Assembly: GCA_026414765.1 (NCBI GenBank)
Contig: JAOAIJ010000036.1
Coordinates: forward strand, 39,903 to 103,902
Direction: 5' to 3'
Source of the DNA: Clostridia bacterium
GTDB taxonomy: Bacteria > Bacillota > Clostridia > Acetivibrionales > DSM-27016
Length of the DNA stretch: 64,000 nucleotides
The notes beneath the pieces were generated by a model. It did not search any database, had not been told where the DNA came from, and saw nothing but the letters and a program-made list of their open reading frames with translations. The position numbers and the translations under genes are program-made. This document shows, in pieces, positions 57,901 to 62,996 of the stretch. The stretch's first letter is position 1. Every line of letters starts with the position of its first letter.

Positions 57901-59665
57901 ATACGGTAGCGATACCCTCCTGTCAAGAAAGGTAGATACAAACAACCCATTCTACATGATGTACAACGGTCATGGTGATGTAACGGCACTTGTAGACTCT
58001 ACAAGCACAATACAGGGTACATACTACTACGATGCTTTCGGTAAGATAACAGCAAGCAGCGGTACTGCAAATAACCCATTCAGATACTCGGGCTACATGT
58101 ATGACAGCGAGACTGCTCTGGGGACAGATACAGGAATGTACTACCTGAATGCCAGGTTCTACGATGCAAACACAGCCAGATTCCTGCAGGAGGATTCATA
58201 CACCGGCGACCCGTCAGACCCCTTGAGTCTTAACCTGTACACCTACTGCACTAATAATCCTCTTATATATACTGATCCCACAGGACACTTCTTTAACTTT
58301 ATTACAGCAGCATTTGGGGCGGCTGTTGGAGCAGTAGTAGGAGTGGCCTCTGTCGGATTTGACAGCCTGGTAAACGGTAATAAACATAGCTGGAAAGACT
58401 ATTTAGGTGCGGCGGTAGGAGGTGCGATAACCGGTGCGGCAGCAGGCTTTACTATGGGTGGAAGCCTTGTAGTTGAAGCAGCAGTGGCAGTGACTGCCGG
58501 GGTAGCAGCAAGTGCTGCTGGCAATGTAGCACAGCAGCTTATAGCCACGGGAAATGTAGATGCTAAGGAAGTTGGCTATGCAGCGCTGGGCGGAGCAGCC
58601 GGAGGACTTGGTGGAGCAGCTGGGGGTGCTCTTGCAGGTGAAGCACTAGGCGGGGCTGGGGTTGAACTTACAAGCAGTCTAGCAAAGGTTGGTGTTGGAG
58701 CAGTTGGGGGAGCAACAGGAGGAGCTGCTGCAGACATAGCTGTTCAGATTGCTTCAAAAGGTGATATTGACTGGAGTCAGGTGGGACAATCAGCAGCTTT
58801 TGGAGGATTAGTAGGAGGTTCTCAGGCTGGGGCGGAGCATGGTTTAGGCATAAGGACATCTAAAGGGGTGATTACCGAAACATCTGAAGGTGAGCCACTG
58901 CTTGAGTCAGGTACCGGCGACATTTCGGTGGAGCCTGAGCGTCCGGCACTAAGTGTAAGCACAGCAAATGAAGTGCCTGCCGAAAGCATGGTGTCAGGTA
59001 TTGACCCGAAGTCAGGCTATCCTGTGATAATTAAAGGTACATTTGCTCCCAATGGTATGAAAACACAACCCATGATGTATAATGGTAAATATTACTTTGC
59101 CCACACGACATATGATGAAAATGGCCAAATTATTAAGCACCTTTACGAACCTCTTAGACTTTTAGGTGGAGGGAAAATAAACAAAATAACCACGCCAAAC
59201 GGATCGGAGATAGAATATGAGCATACTAATAAAAAACCGCCTGCAAATAGCAAAACTTTAAAAGATTCAACAGGAAGTGGCGGCGACACAATATATGATG
59301 GCAAAACAAGATATACATTAAAAAAATTATCTGATGCAGACAAAAAATACTATGAACGTCCCAATAAGTTCCGGAAGAAAACTAAAGAAGAAGTGTGGAA
59401 AAAAGCGAAAATAGTTAACGGAAAGAAGGTGGATCATAACGGTGTTGTGCTACAGTATAAAGTGGGTAACAGAAGTGGTTTTGATATGGGGCACAAACCT
59501 GGGTACGAATATTGGAAGCATAGAATTAGTGCCATAGCGCGACAAATATCTCGAAAACAATTATTAAATGAACATAACGATCCCAGCCATTACCGGCCAG
59601 AATCAACAGCAGGAAATCAGAGTCATGCAGATGAGGATCGTACATCCTCATACAGGGGGCCTTAA
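48908..59665 (+). CDS. Giant secreted Rhs/WapA-like polymorphic toxin with GH-E nuclease tip
   Basis: 3585 residues. Signal peptide 1 to about 48; LamG/concanavalin-like domain (about 50-258); PLL/fucose-lectin-like propeller of W-x-x-W-x-x-L-G-G and V-S-W-S-x-G-R-x-D-V-F repeats (about 275-605); three related beta-sandwich modules of about 180 residues (DUF1349-like; 610-1155); DUF6531-like start and a long YD-repeat shell (about 1165-3070); Rhs core ending Y-Y-L-N-A-R-F-Y-D ... N-P-L-I-Y-T-D-P-T-G-H (about 3077-3128); Gly/Ala-rich hydrophobic stretch (3131-3318); C-terminal tip with D-M-G-H-K-P-G-Y-E-Y-W and N-E-H-N-D-P-S-H-Y-R-P-E, the GH-E (HNH/endonuclease VII-type) nuclease motif. No LPXTG or SLH anchor seen. 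Predicted contact toxin against other cells. Confidence 0.9.
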   Translation: MILSKFSKRLNKWLAVVLTVVLLLMSSLVIPAGVSGPAAVIAPLKAYAAADSSLIAYYKFDDNTNDSSGNGHNGTQNGGVQYVRGVSGKAAQFDGVDDYINAGTFSESFLNGMTVSVWARFDTTAAGHSQRIIDFGQGQASNNIIFAQYNTGSDIYFEAFSSSESKVIAQNAIETGIFKNYVASASRTADGKYKVNLYVNGVKQSTSITDTSVPAAVTRTLCYIGKSNWNMDTLFKGAMDELKIYNKALTEEEVKLLQNTPLINKNGFKNGGISTQLYESMWNPWENLAGTTDSNPCAVSWSHDRTDVFVKGKDNALWHRLYDGVWHNWRSLGGTIVSDPTAVSWSEGRIDVFAKGSDGNLGHIWYDTGKWNSWESLGIAGGGIASPASVVSQGQGKLDVFIRGSDNALYQKSYANNSWGNWVQRSTGLTSDPCAVVRGSGKIDVFARGAGNALYCIRYQNNAWGAWTSLGGVISSKPNAVSWGEGRVDVFARGTDNAMWHMCYDGAAWGTWKGLGTVDEDGGIDSEAAAVSLGSGKLNVFARGKNYMYHQYYDGSWHGWETFGGKAKTNLCAVSNGAGRIGVFAGGEKDALMHRFWQGTDFLTKTDIGLPSPSGTVSYKQDTGEYTVAAGGTDIEGITDQFTFLNKKSTGDAMCTVRLNSQTNTNPWAKAGLMFRENLNANSKFVDFVATPGNGLNLQWRSVTGGGCSSIPLGAYSFPLYLRLIRNGTTFTAYTSQDGITWGNPLGTIDVNMGEYAEAGVCIASHSNGTASTVVFDSVQIDSSPDVWRWSQNDIGGPAPAGVVSYERENGRFTISAGGTDIEGGSDQFTYESQEANGDATIIARVTSQTNTNPWAKAGIMFRESNEANSKCVQLVVTPGNGLSLQWRDQYGYGSQSLGACTLPVYIKLVRNNAVFTAYKSNDGVAWGESLRSHNDSQMPANIRAGLCVTSHNNGNASTAQFDNVSVSSLPIPWKTHVIGSSSLGTASYNQVDGKFILDNKGAGIGGTSDQFTFADQEAASSVSGRISVAARISSKSSGSKAGIMIRESTAADSKFVSLVVDNTNLYMQWRDVKGSTIGQVSIGTYTGFPIYLKLEKSNEYYYAYRSADGVSWGNCLQSHSQSTAFGNIRAGLCLTSCSTTTAGTAAIDCVDVEHLTDSDYKAVKLGLPGVYAPTGNYSRTDVDMNIPSPAMDISMRRTYNSEGGSHYHWGFGTGWTFGYQGEIEAYNEYDAVKVFLPDGSMQAYRKNSDYGKYISLSGSNYILTKPKDNQFEMEDKSSHIKYVFGDIQSNSHYLLTQIIDRNNNTITINYSNNRIQNIVDQMGRVYDVTYEILPNIMPTYYGITSITGYTDLSRRVSRFSLNYTYDDSGRLHTASDAIANNVMTYIYDSKDELTQVKDRKGNSIVQNIIYDTSQYGKVTSITDKYNCIHTYDYTGNVGYFGGTGKVAVTDDPSGTAPRRKIIYYNQNYNVIAMADALGKMSHTDYKMDSGGYDDVKWSSDSNRDIKANCFDINDNPIEIVDDDGSRNTFEYDTNTNNLTRTGKLENEAFDGQTGDMYAQYFYDSSNNIKKAVKPLNGTDVYKNDGSDDNSKFAITLYDYTTAGSISGLLRTVTDPEGNITTYKYDSNGYLSSVVDPENNATKYTYNRFGCLEMMESPLGSSYTTVYTYDKNGRLVKKVTSGDGTTETTRIVYDANGNIVKLVQPKAYQENEDNLDGNDYDSDNSSTGYWMYFYYIFGKVGSVVDPERNTINYSYNKFGKLTDKLMPDGRAYRYEYDVLDRPIKVYYGEGYTTPNGLLEEYTYVPLLGGKEKITVTKHSSDPESSKTVYVYDHSKGRLLEKHNPNGAAAMAEYTVSGAIKTASNEKGWASYYQYDGMGRMISRWTPSTETDGIVRYRNTQVVYDKAGKVQQVKTGKNEVEAFSTPLPLEVITQNYEYYKDGKLLREKDSAGRKTEYYYDAGRNLTKVDTYINYQDRKNTIEYTYNHMDKPVKKEIHVEAGDIYGNTFGNTTDSIYTTSYTYDSNGNMATATTPDNVTTTYTYDQMDRLTVVSQPGLDENNQAVIISTSTTYDWEGKPLTVTDANNRTTTYKYNMMGWLETVTDALNGVTAYYYDIAGRMTATVSPRNYGKNAVNGTDTFMLSDMNRTEYTYDAMGRIKTVKEKYYEDNAWKTVVSDSYKYDECGNVIKELDALGYESGTGSGDDEKIKSGYGTEYGYNIAGELVYQLDPQSKNNGLPYTEKYTYDAAGRPVEAYSPKGTGNGSELYYLILKSTYDDAGNILSVTSRKNEDINEQTLKTFSYDLLGNVTSKTDGNNNTTTYTYNAFNQVRSVVYPGDSTIATNTVYSQYDSMGRLVKIWDLVDNETQYSYNSQGLMLSTTVSKTNPYQSFTVSSRYDKNGNMRYSTDGNGNTTEYQYDKLNRLTSKKITTQNINTQANTENITIYGYDANSNNTSITDRLVSGETTMDRVFTNTYDPLDRLTQVKDPLDKIVQVLEYNDNGAQTKVYDALGWAAATKYYTQYQYDRNNRLTVVTDPLNHTTSRTYDNAGNISTSIDGRNNTIAYGYDEFDRLKSVKNALNQSTTYTYDLNGNMLAQTDGRGYTTTYQYNAADLPARKIDPGGSTTAPYTTGKTTGYNYNAEGTLSSMVDRNGQTTSYSYGVDSRLVLQSTTGGTGSDVSISYTYDNNGNRLTMSDSTGTTSYTYDAMNRMTSKTVPQYPTQAFKYEYDNILADTSRSKDKSTDPKNNVTEWTYDKAHRLVSTYDGADTTNFLYYDNGALQKVTYPGGAYEEYTYYNDGLLNKLRNKKSDNTIIDMYTYNYDNAHNLSSKEDSTGATSYSYDASNRLYTVTEPGSRVTTYGYDAAGNRQTEALAIGGVTDATSIYSYDERNRLTQLTYDKAVGSEKDYTKYYVYDNNGNQTRVEKQPYGGTRAIERTNTFDKLDRLTATEVDGRIVANTYNGDGLRVSKVSGNHTTQFLYDGMKPVLELDASGNQTARNVYGSDTLLSRKVDTNNPFYMMYNGHGDVTALVDSTSTIQGTYYYDAFGKITASSGTANNPFRYSGYMYDSETALGTDTGMYYLNARFYDANTARFLQEDSYTGDPSDPLSLNLYTYCTNNPLIYTDPTGHFFNFITAAFGAAVGAVVGVASVGFDSLVNGNKHSWKDYLGAAVGGAITGAAAGFTMGGSLVVEAAVAVTAGVAASAAGNVAQQLIATGNVDAKEVGYAALGGAAGGLGGAAGGALAGEALGGAGVELTSSLAKVGVGAVGGATGGAAADIAVQIASKGDIDWSQVGQSAAFGGLVGGSQAGAEHGLGIRTSKGVITETSEGEPLLESGTGDISVEPERPALSVSTANEVPAESMVSGIDPKSGYPVIIKGTFAPNGMKTQPMMYNGKYYFAHTTYDENGQIIKHLYEPLRLLGGGKINKITTPNGSEIEYEHTNKKPPANSKTLKDSTGSGGDTIYDGKTRYTLKKLSDADKKYYERPNKFRKKTKEEVWKKAKIVNGKKVDHNGVVLQYKVGNRSGFDMGHKPGYEYWKHRISAIARQISRKQLLNEHNDPSHYRPESTAGNQSHADEDRTSSYRGP

Positions 59666-59710
59666 TGAGTAAGATTTTTTAGTGATTTGAAATACTTGTA
59701 AATAATATTT

Positions 59711-59755
59711 ATCAGGCGTAAACTATTATACGGAGTGTTTACGCCTGATTTTTAC
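59711..59755 (+). terminator. Terminator after the Rhs toxin gene
   Basis: Perfect 13-bp stem, ATCAGGCGTAAAC (59711-59723) with GTTTACGCCTGAT (59737-59749), then TTTTT. It separates toxin from immunity gene, which therefore may rely on read-through or its own promoter. Confidence 0.88.
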
Positions 59756-59796
59756 ACTTTTATGCACAAGACAAAGAGAAAGGAACGGTTACAAGT

Positions 59797-60375
59797 ATGA
59801 ATATACCTGAGGAAAGAAAACTAATAGCCAGAGCCGCCATTGGGGCCTTCGGGGGTACGATGAAGGTTGTTAATTATTTAGATGACAGCAATTCTGAATC
59901 CATTGACATATTGTCTTCCTGTCACAGTCCGGCAATAGGACTGACATCTTTTTCTACCGTAGGGCTATCTGAGCATAACATAGGATTTGAAGCAGACAAT
60001 CTTCCGCTTTGTATAGAGCTGGTTGCTTCATGTGCTGCTGAATTTTCTCTTTTTCCAAACATTTTAGCAACCTGCGCATTTAATATTATCAACTCGAACT
60101 ATACATGCTACCCGGGTGCTGTATTCCCTGATGTTATAAAAATGTATTATCCTGATAAAGCAATGAGGCATCTATTATTCATTTCTCCGATTCTATGGGA
60201 TGGAAAGCTTAAGACCCTTGATCTATCTGAAAAAAAAGTAGCTTGGTTGCTTGGAATCCCAATATCGGATAATGAGTTTGCCTATGCAAAGAAAAAAGGT
60301 ACAGAAGCGCTTGAGGCTCTTTTGGAAAAAAGAGATATTGATATGTTTGATTTAGATCGGCTGTCCGTATTATAA
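59797..60375 (+). CDS. SUFU-family immunity protein for the GH-E toxin
   Basis: 192 residues. The body fits the suppressor-of-fused (SUFU) immunity family: S-H-S-P-A-I-G-L-T-S-F-S-T-V-G-L-S, F-E-A-D-N-L-P-L-C-I-E-L-V, F-P-D-V-I-K-M-Y-Y-P, H-L-L-F-I-S-P-I-L-W and W-L-L-G-I-P-I-S-D-N-E. SUFU proteins are known partners of nuclease tips such as GH-E and HNH in polymorphic toxin loci. Position right after the toxin supports the role. Cytoplasmic, no signal peptide. The ribosome binding site is weak (AAAGGAACGG). Expected to bind and block the tip nuclease. Confidence 0.82.
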   Translation: MNIPEERKLIARAAIGAFGGTMKVVNYLDDSNSESIDILSSCHSPAIGLTSFSTVGLSEHNIGFEADNLPLCIELVASCAAEFSLFPNILATCAFNIINSNYTCYPGAVFPDVIKMYYPDKAMRHLLFISPILWDGKLKTLDLSEKKVAWLLGIPISDNEFAYAKKKGTEALEALLEKRDIDMFDLDRLSVL

Positions 60376-60446
60376 GGGAGCCGTCGTATGAATAGGAATA
60401 ATTTCTGCATTATTTAGTTTTCATTTAGTCTAATCCATCAAGATAA

Positions 60447-60602
60447 CGGATTTATTCACGTTCATCAATCCCATTGAGAAATCCAAAACCCCTTAAGGCA
60501 TCACTTGCAGAGCATGCTAATAATGATAAGTTTGTAAAGCATGGAATTTATACGACCCATGTAGATCACCTTGTATCAGAAAAAGGTAAGGGGTGCTTCT
60601 AA
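60447..60602 (+). pseudogene. Remnant of an orphan toxin tip
   Basis: A 51-codon open frame without a start codon, reading ...P-L-K-A-S-L-A-E-H-A-N-N-D-K-F-V-K-H-G-I and ending at TAA 60600-60602. It is amphipathic and looks like coding sequence, unlike its flanks. Its stop overlaps the ATG of the next gene (TAATG), typical of translationally coupled toxin-immunity pairs. Displaced tip fragments behind an Rhs gene are common. The toxin class was not recognised. Confidence 0.5.
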
Positions 60603-60880
60603 TGGGTGAAGACCGGCATATATATTTAGAAGAGATAAATGTTACAGATGTGAGAAGTATGGCTTGCAAGGACAGTGACGAAATAATAGATGTTTGTGGT
60701 AATAAATATATGCTGAATATTAATGAAAACGGAGAAATAAGCATAAAGAGGTATAATGAGAAATATAAAATGTGGGTTAGGATCATTTTTTCAAAAAATC
60801 CGGGTGAATATGATCCAGCAGGCTTTATTAAAGAAATATTGATAAAACAGTATATTGACAGGGTTGTTGGAACTGATTAG
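60602..60880 (+). CDS. Small protein of 92 residues, immunity or recombination-factor candidate
   Basis: Begins at ATG 60602 with AAGGGG 8 nt upstream; a GTG at 60593 would add three residues. Sequence is mixed alpha/beta (D-E-I-I-D-V-C-G-N-K-Y-M-L-N-I-N-E-N-G-E, then F-I-K-E-I-L-I-K-Q-Y-I-D-R-V). No known family recognised. Two roles fit: the immunity partner of the toxin-tip remnant (overlapping start/stop), or a recombination directionality factor for the serine recombinase that starts 79 nt downstream. Neither is shown by motif. Confidence 0.6.
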   Translation: MGEDRHIYLEEINVTDVRSMACKDSDEIIDVCGNKYMLNINENGEISIKRYNEKYKMWVRIIFSKNPGEYDPAGFIKEILIKQYIDRVVGTD

Positions 60881-60910
60881 GAATATTTGATTGCTTTGCC
60901 CAATTATAAT
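60881..60910 (+). promoter_or_regulatory. Weak sigma-E-like promoter before the recombinase
   Basis: GAATATT (60881-60887), 15-bp spacer, ATTATAAT (60903-60910). The -35 fits the sigma-E pattern (xMATATT); the -10 matches CATACAnT at 5 of 8 positions. No sigma-A pair with normal spacing is seen here. Confidence 0.3.
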
Positions 60911-60959
60911 TAATTAGTGCAATTTGTAGCTAAGTATTGTTAATCGGAGGAAAGATTGA

Positions 60960-62678
60960 ATGGATTCACAACAGATAATAGTGGATTGTTTATATAGAGT
61001 TTCATCAAAAATTCAAGTCGATAAAGATGATATACCCATGCAAAGAAAAGCCTGTCATGAATTTATCGAAAAACAGCCGAATTGGGTATTGGGAATGGAA
61101 CATTATGAAAAAGGCGTTTCTGGATATAAGGTATCATCTGATAAGAGAGATATACTACAGCAAGTCAGAGAGCGGGCTGAGAAAAAAAAGTTCCATGTCT
61201 TGCTGGTATTCATGTTCGATAGGCTTGGAAGAAGAGAAGATGAAACTCCTTTTATTGTTGAATGGTTTCATAAAAAGGGTATTCAGATATGGTCTACGAA
61301 AGAAGGGGAACAGCGTTTTGATTCAAGGGTGGATAAGCTCCTAAACTATATCAGGTACTGGCAATCCGGAGGAGAGAGTGAAAAGACGGGAATACGAGTA
61401 AATGAGAAGCATACACAAATGGTTAAAGAAGGACTGTATAGAGGTGGAGTACCTCCGTATGGCTACAGATTGATAAAGTCCGGAGTGGAAAACAGAAAAG
61501 GAAAAGAATTAGTAAAGCTTGCAATTGATGAAGAAGAGAGCAAAACCGTCAAAACAATATACTCTCTTGCTTATGAACAAGGGTATGGAGGGTATAGGAT
61601 AGCAAAATATCTAAACGAGCATGGAATTAGTCCAAGGAAGGGAACTAGCTGGGGCTTGGCTGTTACTAACTATATATTGAGAAATCCCATATATAAAGGA
61701 TATCAGACTTATGGCAAAACAACATGTAAAGGTGATGCCAAAGGACGGGTCAAGCCCTCAGAATGGGTAATTTCACTAAAGCCTTCAGAGGAATTGGTAA
61801 TTATACCGGAACATATATGGGAAGAGGTACAGCGAATAAGACGAGTCAGAACACCAAAATGCTACAGGGAAGAAAACTTAGACTACAATAATTATCCCAT
61901 GCAAACCAAAAGTCCATTATTGTTGGTTGGGCAGGTAAAGTGCGGACGTTGCAGATCCGCCCTAACTACAGCTTATCATAAAAATACATGGGAAAACAAA
62001 GATGGTACTATAAAAGAAAAGTCCAAGCCTGTTTATCGGTGCAGCGGAAGGGCTGCAGGCAAGGTGGATTGTAACGGACAGGTAACATATAGCAAGGCGA
62101 AAATTGAGGGTATAGTACTGGATGAAATATATCAGTACCTTGATCAGTTGAATCAGGTGGATCTATCAGAGAAAATCGAAAAGAAAAAACTTAATAATAT
62201 AAATGAAGAAAAAAGAGAATATAAAATTAAGAAGAAAAAGCTGGATGAATGCACCACAGAACTTGCAGCACTTAATAGCGAAGTGCCGAAATGCATTCTT
62301 GGGAAAAGTGAGTTTAGCCGTGATTTGCTTTCAGAATTGATAGATACCAAGACAAAGGAAATTAACGAGCTGGAAGCTCAGATAAAAATACTTGATAGTA
62401 TAATGGAGGCAAAAATTGTTGAAATTAATGATATGGTTAGGCTGAAAAAAAAGATACCGGTATGGAAAGTGGAATTTGAAAAGGCTGAGCTGGAAAAAAA
62501 GAAAATGATGCTTGCGCAGATAATTGATGAGATAACAGTATGGCCTGATAGAGTCGACATAAAAGTAAAAATGTACATTAATGAATTTATATCCGGTATC
62601 AAAAACAAGAATTTTATGGAGTTAATTTATAGTAATGGCGGATTCATTGGACTGGAAACCCGGAATAAGCCAGAATGA
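60960..62678 (+). CDS. Large serine recombinase
   Basis: 572 residues. N-terminal resolvase domain (about 5-150) with the catalytic serine in L-Y-R-V-S-S-K (Ser15) and the arginine-bearing F-D-R-L-G-R; recombinase domain (about 160-290: G-L-Y-R-G-G-V-P-P-Y-G-Y-R-L, R-N-P-I-Y-K-G-Y); zinc ribbon (C-G-R-C at about 328 and Y-R-C ... D-C-N-G near 360-370); long coiled coil (about 395-520). Same architecture as SpoIVCA, SprA and phage integrases. GGAGG 9 nt upstream. The last 12 residues are encoded beyond attR by pdaB DNA in another frame. It would both have inserted and be able to excise the element. Confidence 0.95.
   Translation: MDSQQIIVDCLYRVSSKIQVDKDDIPMQRKACHEFIEKQPNWVLGMEHYEKGVSGYKVSSDKRDILQQVRERAEKKKFHVLLVFMFDRLGRREDETPFIVEWFHKKGIQIWSTKEGEQRFDSRVDKLLNYIRYWQSGGESEKTGIRVNEKHTQMVKEGLYRGGVPPYGYRLIKSGVENRKGKELVKLAIDEEESKTVKTIYSLAYEQGYGGYRIAKYLNEHGISPRKGTSWGLAVTNYILRNPIYKGYQTYGKTTCKGDAKGRVKPSEWVISLKPSEELVIIPEHIWEEVQRIRRVRTPKCYREENLDYNNYPMQTKSPLLLVGQVKCGRCRSALTTAYHKNTWENKDGTIKEKSKPVYRCSGRAAGKVDCNGQVTYSKAKIEGIVLDEIYQYLDQLNQVDLSEKIEKKKLNNINEEKREYKIKKKKLDECTTELAALNSEVPKCILGKSEFSRDLLSELIDTKTKEINELEAQIKILDSIMEAKIVEINDMVRLKKKIPVWKVEFEKAELEKKKMMLAQIIDEITVWPDRVDIKVKMYINEFISGIKNKNFMELIYSNGGFIGLETRNKPE
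62640..62653 (+). other. attR: right recombination junction
   Basis: GGATT followed by CATTGGACT (62645-62653), the second arm of the inferred attB. It lies inside the recombinase reading frame, 38 nt before its stop codon. Confidence 0.7.
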
Positions 62679-62880
62679 AATATTAAGCAGAATACAGAGA
62701 AAAATCAGCCCTGGTTCTATCGTACTTTTTCACAATGATACTGCACATACGGCAAAAATACTTCCAAGCATAATAAAGACTCTGAAAAGCCAAAGCTACA
62801 GTTTTATTCCGGTATCAAAAATGATAATGAGGGATAATTATAAAATAGATTACGAAGGCAGGCAAAGACCGAAAAACTAA
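62644..62880 (+). pseudogene. pdaB: PdaB-type polysaccharide deacetylase, 3' half
   Basis: Carries residues 180-257 of the split protein: S-L-D-W-K-P-G (NodB motif 4 with the left-half W-N-V-D), G-S-I-V-L-F-H-N-D-T (motif 5 with the catalytic His) and the C-terminal Y-S-F-I-P-V-S-K-M-I typical of PdaB. A frame from ATG 62635 exists but has no ribosome binding site and lies within the recombinase coding region, so independent translation is unlikely. Still fully open with no further mutation, which suggests selection for the rejoined gene. Confidence 0.92.
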
Positions 62881-62996
62881 TTGCTTTTTCTTAATGTTAA
62901 GTATGTTGGCTATAGATTACATAAAAAGAGCAAAAAATGTAAAACATAAAAACAATATCTTGTTTTCTCACTCGTATATGAAAAGAGGTTTAGCTA

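Larger units (their letters stand above)
48343..62641 (+). mobile_element. 14.3-kb serine-recombinase element interrupting pdaB (skin-like)
   Basis: Borders are defined by the reading frame of pdaB: host coding sequence stops matching at GTG-GA(C) on the left (48339-48344) and resumes at GA(T)-TCA-TTG on the right (62641-62649). The only bases shared at the two junctions are GGA (48341-48343, 62640-62642). The unit that would be lost is 14,299 bp. Contents: giant Rhs/WapA-like toxin, SUFU immunity gene, toxin-tip remnant, a 92-residue protein, and a large serine recombinase at the right end. No terminal inverted repeats, as expected for this recombinase class. No structural phage genes are present. 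Confidence 0.88.

Noticed and set aside
52386..58120. Regular short repeats that could suggest a repeat array
   Set aside because: They are YD peptide repeats within one long reading frame, degenerate at DNA level and not separated by unique spacers, so not a CRISPR array.
60417..60476. A second protein-like frame (I-H-Q-D-N-G-F-I-H-V-H-Q-S-H) before the toxin-tip remnant
   Set aside because: Too short and ends in a stop after about 15 residues; may be a frameshifted part of the same remnant but cannot be supported.
62627..62634. TTATAGTA near attR and TAGTATAA near attL as arms of a palindromic attP
   Set aside because: They lie at unequal distances (about 7 and 13 bp) from the crossover, so they do not form a symmetric site about it.
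62635..62880. An independent 81-residue gene starting at ATG 62635
   Set aside because: No ribosome binding site, the first codons come from the element, and the sequence is plainly the C-terminal part of a PdaB-type deacetylase.
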